In this document: piece by piece, positions 41,311 to 52,737 of the stretch
Position numbering within the stretch: position 1 is the stretch's first letter
Layout of the letters: each line of letters starts with the position of its first letter
Source: Sanderia malayensis
Lineage: Eukaryota; Cnidaria; Scyphozoa; Semaeostomeae; Pelagiidae
Reading direction: 5' to 3'
DNA: 64,000 bases
NCBI GenBank assembly: GCA_013076295.1
Contig: RQOL01000660.1
Coordinates: forward strand, 3,596,001 to 3,660,000
Position numbers and translations under genes: made by a program
The notes under the pieces: model-generated
The model's database searches: none
Seen by the model: only the letters and a program-made list of their open reading frames with translations
What the model was told of the DNA's origin: nothing

Positions 41311-43318
41311 TCATGGTGCTGGCTGTAATGTTGTCATTATTTTTCTCAGATCCGTGTCACATTTCCACCTGAGATCTTCCCGCATATCAAGCCTGATCAA
41401 CAGCAGCGCAAAGAAATGAAACGGCGCAATGAACATATTGCTTTGAGTTTCTAACGCAGCAAACAGAATTGAGTCGTTCATGGCAGGAGCACCAAATGCC
41501 TCAGTATTGTCGATCCATTTATGCCCGACAATAATTTGTAACAGTGCCACTAGCACCAAAAGACTCAATGTCTGCAGCCATGTCATTGTTGATAAATACA
41601 TTGCGTGGTAAAATATCAGAACGTGGCAGGGTACAAACATCATCTGCAAAACAATTAATAAGCTTGTTACAGGTTTTCAGGCGAATCCTCCCTACCCAAA
41701 TTAACTGGCCCACCTTTGTAAATTGTCTATCGATCATTAGCTTTGGAAAGTGCAATTGCCAGGCAAAAGGGTAGAATCGTCATTACCGCCCTATCATAAA
41801 TGCCATCACAAATCAAATATCACGGCTGCATCACAAAGATGGAAACCACGATCCAAAGTTCAAACTTAGATCACGGAGACAAAGGACAGCAAATAATATA
41901 AATACGCATGCGTATTGACTCACGCCCACAATCAGAAAGTCAGTGCACACAATTCCAGATAAATATTTTAACGTATCTATATTTATCGGTGGCGAGTGTC
42001 CAGGCAGATGTCACTGGATATATATGAACAGACCGGCACTGTTGGCGCTCGTTACCCCGGTGTACCAACAGAGTTAGTAGTTGAGTACGATCGGTTGATG
42101 GTTTTTCGGCGCTTCTGCCGAAAAAACTATCCTGAACGGAAAGACGAAAAGTCCCGGTACGCCGGGGATCTACTTTCTCTTGTAGATCCCCGGCGTACCT
42201 GCCCTCATTTAATTTCAACTCATCTTCAACTCAACTTCAAGTGGAGCTCGGTGGAATCGATCCGCGACTCCATGAGTGGCAAGCACAAGTGCCAACCACT
42301 ACGCCACAAGAGTTGAACTAACAAAAAATCTAATACTAAATGGTCCATTTTGGATTCGCACGAAAATTGATGGAGCCATCAGTAGTCAATACCAAAGGTC
42401 AATAACAATTATAAGGTTCTCTAGAGCTTCGTTAATTGCATTGTTTAAGGTTCTCTAGACAATGCAATTAACATGCACAGTTTACTTAAGAGTTTTCAAA
42501 ATTGATATTTTTGATTCATACTCTCCCACCTTTTCAGTACAACATCGCTCAACTCATTTGTCAAACTGAAAGAACGTGACTGTCTAATAAAAGTTTTATT
42601 AAACAGTTTTATAAATAACAGTAAGTTTTATTATAAAACTTACTGTTATTTAATTGTTCTTTTTCTGTTTTACTGTTTTTTAGTACTTATTAGTTTTAGC
42701 AACAACATTTGTAAAAGTACATACGGCTACATGACCTACCCCAAGGTATAAATCTTGCGCGATGCATAAGATCACGACCATAATCAAGTTGATATAGAGT
42801 GCAAACATAGGAAATGCACATCCAATCAAAAAGAAGCAGCACCAAGATATTACTATAGATGTTGGGAAATGCAATGCTACATTCCTGAAACAACAAAAAT
42901 ATAACAATAAGTAAACTCCCTTCGTCTAAATCTGACAGGACCTTGTTGAGGTAAAGATCAGGTCCACCCCGTGGCAACAAAGCCAAGCCAGTTTACCCCC
43001 TGCTGCGATTGCAATATAATCGGCAGGGAGAAAACTGCTAACGAGGGAGAAGTGACGACAAATAGGGGCGAAATGGTCGATGGTCGGAACATCACGAAAT
43101 CGCAAGAGAAACCGCAAAAAAAATCACGACTGCGGCAGACTTTATTGCAATGCAGTGAGTCTAGTCTACTAGGCCTGCACTGCAGTTCTTAATAAATCTG
43201 AGACTTGACAAAACTTGAATACTCACCAAAACTTTTTATGTGATAATCTCTTGACAGCTAGTTGCCTGGCCAAATCTATAAAGTAATCGAAGTCATAATT
43301 CAAACTTTTTTGCAGCAT
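41311..43318 (-). CDS. Mpo1-like (DUF962) multi-pass membrane protein
   Basis: Three exons join in phase: 43227-43318 (starts MLQKSLNYDFDYFIDLARQL), 42740-42884 and 41311-41643 (stop 41311-41313), giving 189 residues. There are four or more hydrophobic segments. The layout matches the Mpo1/YGL010w family (ER membrane Fe(II) dioxygenases of 2-hydroxy fatty acid alpha-oxidation in sphingoid-base breakdown). An N-terminal SHKKFWNVALHF segment aligns with the family's 'H..P.NV..H' motif (His27, His36). Near the C-terminus, LLQIIVGHKWI (His120) and a following PAMNDSILFAAL...IAPFHFF stretch parallel 'QFVGHGVFE...PAL.DN..Q....AP.F'. The family usually has Glu after GH-x-x-x; here the local sequence differs. 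Length fits (yeast protein ~174). Recognition is by pattern only. Confidence 0.62.
42156..42199. repeat. Perfect 18-bp GC-rich hairpin
   Basis: GGTACGCCGGGGATCTAC (42156-42173) and its exact complement at 42182-42199, with an 8-nt loop. It lies within intron 2 of the Mpo1-like gene, near the body of a SINE-like sequence. It is unusually GC-rich for this window. Confidence 0.92.
42200..42316 (-). repeat. tRNA-derived SINE
   Basis: Read on the minus strand, TGGCGTAGTGGTTGG (42306-42292) fits an RNA polymerase III A box, and GGATCGATTCC (42263-42253) fits a B box, at tRNA-like spacing. They are followed by an unrelated body (GAAGTTGAGTTGAAGATG...). It is not a functional tRNA. It sits antisense to nothing and in the same orientation as the Mpo1-like gene, within its intron 2. 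Confidence 0.75.
42431..42472. repeat. Perfect 14-bp hairpin
   Basis: GTTAATTGCATTGT (42431-42444) pairs with 42459-42472 around a 14-nt loop. A direct repeat of GGTTCTCTAGA (42414 and 42449) brackets the left arm, suggesting formation by local template switching. Confidence 0.88.
42613..42651. repeat. Perfect 18-bp hairpin with 3-nt loop
   Basis: AAATAACAGTAAGTTTTA (42613-42630) is exactly complementary to 42634-42651. It is the third small palindrome in the same intron of the Mpo1-like gene. Confidence 0.92.
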
Positions 43319-43939
43319 TTTGCGGCAATATTTGATGCTGAATAAATCTTTGCAAGTGTTCTCCAATGTCACGATAATGAAAATGTGAAACGTGGAGGAA
43401 AGTTGAATTGAATTACAACACCAAAACGAGGCTCTTTAACGGTGGTAAGTATAGAAAACAACAATAGTTCCAGTTCCAAATGACAAGAGAAATAATTATC
43501 TTTATGAGTGTATTTCAACATTATTACGGCATATTAACTTTGTGATTTAGTGAAAGCAATAACTCAAAATTCCTATAATAAAATGTTAAGAAACTTACTG
43601 TGTTTATGTAACAAATTATACCGGTTTATAATAGTAAGAAAAAATATCTGTACTCATTGAAAAGCTTATGCTGAAATTCCAACGTTTAACATCCAACATT
43701 AGGTTTTGCTTTTACAGTAAGAACTCAAGAGCCAAACTTTCTGTGTGGTTCTGGAGCATTAGAATTGTGTCAAGAATCCTAGGTTTTTGATGTAGTTAGT
43801 TTCTCTGAAGAAGTTCTTACTGCAAATGCAAATGATACCTAAAATAAGGTTAAAAGAAAAAACCTCCGACATAAGAAGTAAATTAGTAAATTGGCATTAT
43901 CAATATCAACAATGCATTAAATTGCTATATTTATTAATG
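43319..43939. other. Intergenic with a small inverted repeat
   Basis: No gene. CAGTAAGAACT (43715-43725) and AGTTCTTACTG (43812-43822), with imperfect extensions on both sides, form the ends of a ~145-bp MITE-like element (about 43700-43845). Confidence 0.5.
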
Positions 43940-45168
43940 TTAGTCATTGATTAGCTCGTATTGGACAAATTGTTTCAGTCGTTCAAGGTACTGGGCGTAC
44001 AATTCAACATCATTGTGACCGGCACCTTCAACCCATAAAGGATCAACTGCACGGGGACATCTTTCAAAAACCGCGAGTCCATGTGAGAAATCAATCACTT
44101 CATCCTCTGTACCATGAATGACAAGTACAGGTGATACAACTTTTGACACTTTCTCAATGCTGAAAAGAAGTAATAAAACACATCACTCAGTAAACCAATA
44201 GTAAATATCTGAAGTGAACATCTCAGGAGAAGGATCTCAGACAAAGAAGAATAATTTCCAAATGTCTTTCTGTTAATGAAACTCAAATGTTTCCTGGCTG
44301 GAGAAGTTTGGGCATGATATTGTTGACAACATGCACTTTTGGTTATATCTCCCATTCCAAGTCAAGAAATATGTAGTAAAGAACTGAAATTTGAGATCAA
44401 AGATAGTAATATGAAGGTGTCAGGACTTCTTTTATGATAAGTTTGATTTTATTACACTGATTTATTATAGGTACCTATAAATAGATTTATAGGAAATAGA
44501 ACATTGTGGTTTGAATATGCTCACCTAGGAAATGCATCAAAGCAGTATGTTTTCTTGGTATCAGGAAAAGCCACTCTCATCCCTGATGTGAGTGGTGAGT
44601 GTAGAATAACTCCAGCGCACTCAAACTTGGATGATAAATCGATAGTTGGAACTGTACCGATACTTTGCCCGTACAGAATAATATGTTCGGGGCTGATTCC
44701 GTATCTTGAACGAAGTGCATTCCATGCCGTCTCAATATCTGAATAGATATTCTTCTCAGAAGGTTTTCCACTGCTCGCACCATAGCCAGAATAATCGTAA
44801 GAGAAGATATTACAGTTTATTCGTGTGCCTAATCCGACGTAAAAACTGCTCATCTGGCCTAAGTCAACGGCATTTCCGTGACTGAAGATGAGCGTAAAAC
44901 GTGCAGTCGATGAACATCGCACGTACATACACGCGAGCTGGTTTCCTCGATTTGTCCTAGTCTTGAATACTTCGATGCAATCTAGCTCCTTCTGTCCGTA
45001 TTGCCATTCAGCGCGCTCGCTCAAGTGCAAGGCCCACGTTCCATCACCAAGTTCTTGCATTGTGTACGTCGGTTCCGGAGGAAGAAAGGCCAACTTTGAG
45101 GCGATACTTGACGGGCATGGCGGGCAACAGAATAAGCAGCACAACTCTGAAAACGATAAGCTATTCAT
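43940..45168 (-). CDS. ABHD17: ABHD17-type alpha/beta hydrolase (depalmitoylase)
   Basis: Two exons, 44525-45168 and 43940-44159, join in phase (AG|C makes Ser215) to give 287 residues. The family removes palmitate from membrane proteins such as Ras and PSD-95 at the plasma membrane and endosomes. The N-terminus [19 protein letters not shown] is the Cys cluster that is itself palmitoylated, followed by [11 protein letters not shown], a near-invariant family signature. The catalytic triad is visible: Ser169 in YGQSIGT (GxSxG), Asp234 in [13 protein letters not shown] and His263 in EGAGHND. The oxyanion region is [13 protein letters not shown]. It is full length and appears functional. The intron (364 bp) falls between the Ser and Asp elements. 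Confidence 0.95.
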
Positions 45169-46124
45169 TTTCGATGTCCCTCTGCCTTTAAACGGTAATA
45201 TTCGTGAGGAAGGTTCTCGATATTATCATGTTTAAATGACTCGTGAACTTGCCCACAATAAAATCTTAGTTTGACTCCATTTTGTGTTTGGCTTCTTTTC
45301 GGTCAATAATCAGTTGCAAGGAGTATGGGACTGAGCGCATTGAAGCCTGGTAACAACAGAAAAGGTAATGACGTAAGCGCGAAGCAACAAGCATCATCTT
45401 CAAAATAAGGAAACACAAGCCAAGGAAAAACTGGCAGATATAAACAATTTACTATCAACTAACCGCTTCCTTTTATTAGAATTAAAGCTGGATGAATAGG
45501 AGTACAAAGTACAGCTGTTCTTTTCCTGTTTTCAGCAGAATATATACATTTTAAAGAGAAATTCCACTTGCTTTATTCAAGAAAATCTGGCTAATTAACT
45601 TTCACCGACTCTAAGCTGGCAATTTTTCAGCTCTTTATCTACATTATATAATAACTTTCTATTGGCATGTCTCAAAACATATTTATTTCTGGAAACATAA
45701 TTTCAAAAGTTTTTGGTAGTTGCCGAATATCATTTTCTCTTTGGCTCCAACTTGCATCATTTCGTTTCACGGAAAAGCATAATTTTCAAGTAATAATAAT
45801 TAGAATTATTAGAAGGTTATAAAAAACTCAATTTTCGCATATTCACTCGGTTAATTTACTTGCATAATTATAACTGTCGACCCGAAAACATCGAGTAAAC
45901 AGCTTTTAAATAATATTTCTTTATATCACAATGCGCCTTATTTACAACACATATACACAAGTCAAATTATTATTATTATTATTATCATTATACCACATTA
46001 CTTTTGTTTTTTATTCTGCATAGGTGATTTATACATTTATACTAAGAAAATTTGGGTGAAAACAAATATAGCTGGACAAAAAACAATCAGATCCGTTAAA
46101 GTAAAAGAAATGTCAGGTAATTAG
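45169..46124. other. Intergenic between ABHD17 and PLA2 genes
   Basis: AT-rich. A short (TTA)n microsatellite at about 45968-45986. Includes the ABHD17 5' flank and the PLA2 3' flank. No further gene seen. Confidence 0.6.
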
Positions 46125-48034
46125 CTATCGACGTCCATTGGGTCCATAACGAGGCCCGCCTCCCACTCTTGCTGCATTGTAATATGACGCGGCACTACCA
46201 GTGCATGAAAATAGTTGGACACTGCGGCTCCAAAAGCCTCCTCCGTAGCTGGCCCGGCATGCAGCTACCATGTTTGTCAAAAAGACGTCGTCGCATCCTT
46301 TTCTTGAAAGTTGTTTCTAAAAAAGCCAAAAATCATTCTGAAGAGTAAACAGCATACTTGCAGGAGAATTTTTGCTTTTTCGTGTATGTCAAAAAATAGT
46401 CACGAAAAAGTTATTGTTTTTGTAATGACGAAAACGCTGAAGAAAAGCAGTTTTTCACGATAACAATGTTGAGCTTCCGTGATTAACCAACTTGGAGCCT
46501 GATCTAAAACACGTTAATATCAAGCGAAATAAGCTGAGCTCTGCAGAGTGTAAAATAAATAAGTTATTTACATAATAGTAGCATATATCATGTTTGTTAC
46601 AAGATGGTGTGAATGTGCTTAGGTATGGTGCTGGTGCGTTTAGTGGTACACTGCACCCATTTGGTACAAAACTTCCGCCTGTAATGAGAAGAAAAGTCAA
46701 GAACATTCAATGACGAAAAATTGTGGCAAAAGTTTCAGTCAAATAGGGTCAAGAGATCCACAAAACAGCATTTCGTCTGTAAGAAATTAAGTTGCATTTT
46801 TACCACGTGGAATCTAGATAGAAGGGGGTGCCAAGGTATGTGGGAGGGCGCGGGATGCTTAGGCCATACCATGAGAGATTCAAATTGAAATGGCAGAAGT
46901 TCAAATTAACCCAGTGTGAACTAATTCGTCATTCCCCCCTCGGCCATCAAAAGTACTCGGCAGTTGGGCATGCGTCATGGAGGAAGCCCTGTATTGCATG
47001 CAATAATTAGTAGTAAAAAAATGACGTTATAATACCAAGAGAGAATGCGAGTTACTCACTACTGGTTGAAGTTGAACGGCGTCTTCTGCGGAGACTAACA
47101 CTGACTCTGCGGAGAATAACACTGACTCTGCGGAGACTAAAACTGACTCTTCGGAATCTGAAAAAGGGTTCGTTTACTGCACTCTTCAGTCCACGCTTAG
47201 CTGTAAAAATTACATGAAAAGTCCATTATTATCGTTTCGCTCAAATCCCTTTTCGTGACGAAAATTAAAAAAACATTCTACCTTCATTTTCTTTCATCAC
47301 TTCTGGATCTTGAAAACTTCCAACATCGCCATCAAATAAATATTCCACGTCATCAAAATTACTTTTTGGGTTATCTTCTTCAGTTACTGCTGTGCTATCT
47401 TTTTGTATTGTTAATTCATTTTCTAGAGCTTTTCCATTGTCATTCCATGCTTTCATATCACTCGTTGTAGCTGTAGGCGCCATTTTGTTGTCAGCGTTGT
47501 TATCCAGTTCAAATTCGCTAACCATTTTTTTGAGCAGGGCTGTATTTTCTGCGACATCTTTTCTAAGCTTCTCCACATCGTTGTTGCAAATTCTTCCATT
47601 TGACTACAAAACAAAATAATCGGAAATTACAGTAAAATCTCGAGTAAAATGAAATTCCAAATATTAATGATATATCTCATCTTTGAGATGATTGTAAACA
47701 AACCAACTCAATCGATGTTGAAGTTACATACCTCCGTACAAGTTTGCTTGTTTTCATCTTTAAGATTCCCACTGCTGTCAGTTGTTGGAGATGAAGCGAC
47801 AACTAGAAAATAAAAATTAAAACGCTTTTCCTTTAGCCAATCTCTTGGCTGCTTCTCTGTTTATGTTTGATTATACGGGGCAATTAAAACAAGCAAAAAT
47901 ACATCAAAGAAAATGAACGCAACTCTGTTATAATCTCTCTGAAAATGAATCATTTTTCAAAGAAGCAGGAAAGAGAAAATGTCGAATTTAAATTGCTCAC
48001 AAAGAATTGCCAGAAGTAGGCCAAAGATAAACAT
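46125..48034 (-). CDS. Secreted phospholipase A2, conodipine-like, with basic propeptide
   Basis: Six exons join in phase: 48001-48034, 47732-47802, 47282-47603, 47060-47200, 46572-46678 and 46125-46316, giving 288 residues. The split signal peptide MFIFGLLLAILFVASS leads into a pro-region with an acidic, coiled-coil-prone stretch (DVEKLRKDVAENTALLKK). Then come a dibasic AKRG site (Lys144-Arg145) and an Arg/Ser/Val repeat (RRVSVILRRVSVSLRRRRS). The mature enzyme core starts near GSFVPNGCSVP and has the PLA2 catalytic motif CNKHDICYYY (His219-Asp220) and a second Cys motif GCDDVFLTNMVAAC. These match group XIV/conodipine-type PLA2 (prokaryotic-type fold), enzymes that cleave the sn-2 ester of phospholipids and occur in cnidarian and cone-snail secretions. 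Whether this copy is digestive, defensive or venom-related cannot be told. Cysteines after the catalytic motif are fewer than in some relatives. Confidence 0.85.
47093..47155 (-). repeat. 21-bp coding repeats in PLA2 propeptide exon
   Basis: Three to four tandem copies of GTCTCCGCAGAGTCAGTGTTA, in the frame that reads RRVSVSL / RRVSVIL. They extend the Arg-rich linker before the mature enzyme. Confidence 0.88.
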
Positions 48035-49429
48035 GCTTTTTTTCTCGTGCAAACGTTGCCAGCAAGAGCAGTTCTTTCTCCAAGTTACGCTTCAAACAAA
48101 TTCTGAACAGTAAGGAGTGGCCATTCTATTTAAACTAAAGCTGTACTTCTCCTTGATTGTTTTAAAATCTCATGCGAGAAACGCAAAACGCAGAAAATTG
48201 AAATTGTTTTCAAGGCAAGATAGTCTCAGATGGGGCAGATTACAAAGAGGTTGGTGTCTACAGTGGATTCATATAGAACGTTGCAATGTTATGCCGTATT
48301 GCAAAGTATTTAAAGCATTGTCGATCAAGAATATGTAATGCCACGCTTTCTTTAAAGTTGTTGCTGCTGCGTAGCGGAGCGAAGCGAAGCGGCTGCACAG
48401 CAGAATATAATCGAGTCCTTGTCGAGAAAAATTCTTGTGAAGATGTTTGTGTGTTTGTGTATCTGTTTGTGTCATTCTAGCCTGTGCGTGGTCTCAAATC
48501 CTCCTCCGATAATAAATAATACGTAATAAATTCAAGAATTCAAAGAGTACATAAATGAAATATGGAACAGAAAACATAAATGTGTAAAGTATAAAGTTAA
48601 ATCAGATTGTCAGAATAAGAAACTTTAAAAGGTGGGTGTGTCTTGAGGTAGGCTCTTCATAAAAAAGCGTATATTCACATTAAAAATTCACGAGTTTGAC
48701 TCTATAGGTCACGACCAAGAGTATACAAAGCAGCACGACCAATACAGAATAATTCCGTGTTGTGGCCTGCATTGCAGCGGGGTGTGAAGGCAGTTCAATC
48801 GAATTCATGACTCACAAACACTTTCCACTGTTTATTTACAACACAACACAGGTCGAATGTATGGGTCGCGCGAGACCTGACGTGCACGGTACGCACAAAC
48901 ACACGATACAACAATTAACGTTAACGTCAGCCATACAGGTATTTCCATTCAGCTAATGCCTCAAATCTCTTTCATTCGAGCATTGCAAGGTAGCACCCCG
49001 CCGATACTTGTTAATGCTCACACGCAAGCTGTCATGCTTTCACTAGCAGTCTTTTCAGACACAGCTCCTCAGATGTTAAAGTATTCAGAGATGTGATCTC
49101 AGATGCAACAGCTCCCGAAACACGATAACAAGAAGCGTGCACAAATACACAAACACAGCTCCAATAGAAGAACATATGATACGTGTACTACACCACAGAA
49201 GATAGAAATACGCACAAGTAAAATATTACATGTATATTTATATATATATTTTGTCTTCAATTATATCTGCAATTGATTGTTATCATCGTCGGTAATCATT
49301 ACAGTATGTGAATGCTAAACACTTTCCTAAATACACAGAAGAGTTTAACAAGACACGCAAAAGAGTATACATTATCATATATTATAAAAGAACTCTAACC
49401 GAGAGGGTATTGCATTGCCAAGAAGAGTA
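48035..49429. other. Intergenic, PLA2 promoter side
   Basis: Holds the 5' flank of the PLA2 gene and a dispersed repeat at 48361-48437. An AT-rich tract (TATATTTATATATATATTTTG) lies near 49232-49253. No supported gene. Confidence 0.55.
48361..48437 (+). repeat. Dispersed GC-rich hairpin repeat, copy 1
   Basis: TTGCTGCTGCGTAGCGGAGC...GCGGCTGCACAGCAGAA, then CTTGTCGAGAAAAATTCTTG. The same block recurs at 63673-63740. The CTGCTGCGTAGC/GCGGCTGCGCAGCAG arms can pair. Family unknown. Confidence 0.8.
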
Positions 49430-50254
49430 ATGCCTCTTGGGGTATTTCATCCACCACCTTGTTCAATCTTTGTGATTAAAGTAGAACATAAAAGAAGAGA
49501 AAGGTACTGGGAGTTCTCACAATGCGATTTTGAAAGATTCAACAGCCGTAATTATTCGAATTTCCTCCGTAAAGAAGCTGATACTCCAAGGCATAATGAA
49601 TTTAATAAAAGTGCATTTTACAACAAAATATTTGACGAACAGCATCAGGTTATAAAAGAAGCCAAAGAGAATAAGTTCGATACTGGAGAGTGGATTGAAC
49701 GATGGCTGAAGAACATTCAACCACCTTTAGAAGGGACAAATTCGGATGAAACTACTGACAATGATGAAATGGGTGATTGTTATGATTGGTCTGGTTGTGA
49801 GAGTGCTTGTACCTCGGGAAATGGCACAACCAATGAGATCCATGATCTTCCATTGTGGCAAAGACGGGCCTTGGGCTTGGGCAATTCAACAGCGAGGAAA
49901 AATAGCAGTAAAACGAGGAATGACTTGATGTCAAAGAATCTCAAAAACAACTCTTCCTGTATAAAGAAGAGAGGTTCAAGTAACGAACGCTTGCAATCAG
50001 GTTGCAAAAAGGTAGGCGACAACAACGACATTGAAATCCTTGTGGAAACTCTTTCACAAGAAGATGATAAACTGGTTGTGAACTTGGACGGTTTACTAAA
50101 GAATGGAGGGGAAGAGATGGCCGTTACACTGTGTTGCGATAACCAGATTGGGACAGTTGGAAATGTCATAGAGAAAAGACACATAGCTGTCACTCAAAGG
50201 GGACCAAGGAAAGAAAAACTGTATTTAACGAGCCACCCTACTTCTGTTTTTTAG
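49430..50254 (+). CDS. Unknown intronless protein, ~274 aa
   Basis: Reading frame from ATG 49430 (MPLGVFHPPPCSIFVIKVEH) to TAG 50252-50254; an in-frame stop lies upstream at 49385. The N-terminal ~95 residues look globular (ERYWEFSQCDFERFNSRNYS, ...EWIERWLKNIQPPLE). The rest is hydrophilic, Asn/Ser/Lys-rich and probably disordered, with LPLWQRRALGLG and a few scattered Cys. No signal peptide or membrane segment. AATAAA follows 31 bp after the stop (50286-50291). I do not recognise a family; it may be taxonomically restricted. The length and codon pattern make a chance frame unlikely. Confidence 0.7.
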   Translation: MPLGVFHPPPCSIFVIKVEHKRRERYWEFSQCDFERFNSRNYSNFLRKEADTPRHNEFNKSAFYNKIFDEQHQVIKEAKENKFDTGEWIERWLKNIQPPLEGTNSDETTDNDEMGDCYDWSGCESACTSGNGTTNEIHDLPLWQRRALGLGNSTARKNSSKTRNDLMSKNLKNNSSCIKKRGSSNERLQSGCKKVGDNNDIEILVETLSQEDDKLVVNLDGLLKNGGEEMAVTLCCDNQIGTVGNVIEKRHIAVTQRGPRKEKLYLTSHPTSVF

Positions 50255-52737
50255 TTAGTTGGTTAGAAAAACGTTTGGTATTTGGAATAAACAAAGGACG
50301 TAGCCAAGACGTTTAGGATAGGTATATGTTTGAGAAAACAAAAACTGTGTCGTCTTTCCGCTTGAATAAGCTCTCGGGCTTGGGTGCTAATTAGGGGTGC
50401 GGTATTTGATTTTTGGTTGTCTCTGTGCGAAGTTTACTTAGTGCGCCCGCGCATGCCCGCTTGACGTTGTCTCGCGGCATGATCCATTATTATGTTAATT
50501 CAGTATTGGTATTTTGTGATTTAAATAAATAATGCAATTCTTCTATTCTTGTCATCACTTGGTGACAAAAAACAGTTTTTTCCGTGTCCAAGTTAGAGAG
50601 TTTTATTGATGTGAAATGCGGTAGCAAAATATGTGAAATAAAATAGAGAAATGAAATTGTCTTCCATGAGTGTTTCACGGTAAAGCTAAACGAACGAGTA
50701 TTGAAGATCGGGTTCTTCAACAGTCTCGAATGTGTCTCAGTCACTGCTCTACAAAAAAGACTGGATCGAGCATCTCAATGCTTTGATTGCTTTGTTTTTG
50801 TGACCACAACGGCAACCATGTTTACTGTGTCCTAAAAGAATTTTTTGCGTGAGGAATATCTGCATTGTTTTCAATGTGAAATCCATTGCAAAACCCAAAG
50901 GTTTCATACTCAAAACAGGCATTGTTTTAACACAATTTTAATGTTTTAGCCTTTCCTGACGCAGAAAATTCTTTTGGAACGCAGAAAATTCTTTTGGCAC
51001 ACAGTAAATATGGCTGCCGGAAAGACACACCTTTCAGCGCAAGATGTTCGATCCAGTCTTCTTTATGGATCAGTGGTCTCAATACATAACAGGTGTCCCA
51101 ACCGGGTCGGGCGGTTTGGCACATGCAGTTGTTTCAACGTCAGAACGAGATCAATTCGATTAGGCAGGATGGAGGCCATTTCACATGTAAAAGCTAATTT
51201 TTGTTAACCCAAACTTTACAACCCAGCCCAACTCCACGTTAAAACGGTCCTAGACATGGTAAGGATTTGTTGGCACTTTTAGAAATATTGCTTCACTGTT
51301 GCTGCAATACAAGTGTGGTAGCTATATATAGCATAGCAGCTAGACGCCTGCAGTGTATGTGCGCATTTCACGCTGTAAATCTTTGTAAAGCTGATGAATC
51401 AGACCTGTTCAAATTGTCCCAATCGGGTCCCAATCACCCCGTCTCAATTGAACAGGTGGCTTCAAAAATAGCAACGCTGTTAAATTCGTGTCTGCTGATT
51501 CGGTTTCACGTGGAGAACTTTAAAATCACTGAATTAAAAAATCAAGAAACGTATTCATTCTCTTTGAGCTCATTCAGAAGATCTAATTAATATTTTACAA
51601 AGCACACAGAGATAATGACTGAATCGTAATAAAACCACCCAAACTGAATTGTGAGCAATTTTTCCTTACTTTCTAGAGCAGACAAAAGTGTTTTAGCAAG
51701 AATGTAATGCGAAACTCGTGTTTCTTTAAGTCACTAGCTTGACAACGAGAAGCCCAGCCCTGCAAAAGTACCTTGATTAGGTTTAATTAGATTAGCTGAA
51801 GCCAAAAAGTAGCATAGTATCAAGAAGTGAATGTTTATTGTGACAACTTTGTGGATTTTCAAAAGCATAGCAGGAGAGGTTTTACTGGCTAGTAAGGAAA
51901 TGTCAAATAAACTATAAATTTCAAAATATAAAATTTTTATAACAAAACTTGATTAATTTAAATGGCGTTGAATTTTCATAAATACTGAATGCCATCAGCG
52001 CTTCTGGATTCAACTTTATGACAAACTCATGACAAGATTGAACAAGTATCCTTATTTACAATCGGGTGTTAGAAAAAATCATTTATTCAAGTAGAGCTGT
52101 AAAAATCATATAACCGTTTATAATTGCAGGCTTTGCGTCTAACTGATAGAGAAGACCAAGAAAGAAACTGTCTTTCGGATGCATGATAATACTTGGATTG
52201 GAACAAATGCCTTCTTCTCCTAAACGCCTTATAAACGCCTCATTTCAAATTTGAATAAATGGTATATAATGCCCACATTATTTAAAACCACATAATGGCA
52301 CATTCATAATTTGCCTAATGCAACCTGTTGGTATATTCATTCAAATATCTTCATTGGAATACATAACGAGTCGTTAAGATTCGTGTAGTCAGATAAGTTT
52401 TTATTTTACATAGATTACTATAATTAATAATAAAAGAAATTCGTCATATAATGCTCCGAGGTATTGTTGCAAAAGCAAGCAATCGAACGCATTAACTGTG
52501 GTGGTTGCAAGTGAAGTAGCAAAAGAATTGTTGGATTTTTGGTATTCCTCGGTCAAATGTAACTACAGTTGTTTGAGAAAAGTGACAGTTAAAACAGCTG
52601 GAATATCAAAGCATTGGGTATTCGAAAAGGTTTGTTTGGAACAGTGAAAAAACCATTTGGAATAGATATTGGTGGAATAAAAGAGGATTGCAAGTTCTTT
52701 TAAATATATATATTAAGTATTTTGGGGACTGTGAAGC
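50255..52737. other. Intergenic between two unknown intronless genes
   Basis: No convincing gene. An ATG with good context (AAATATGGCTGCC at about 51009) opens a 66-codon frame without a clear donor. ACGCAGAAAATTCTTTTGG is directly duplicated at 50959-50996. Several short promoter-like AT tracts precede 52738. Confidence 0.5.

Noticed and set aside
41519..41755. Alternative minus-strand frame with FINNDMAADIESFGASG
   Set aside because: Shadow frame of the third exon of the Mpo1-like gene, which joins in phase with two further exons.
51009..51207. ATG in good context starting MAAGKTHLSAQDVRSSLLYG
   Set aside because: No convincing donor or downstream exon, and no recognisable protein; a YY1-like ATGGCTGCC alone is not enough.
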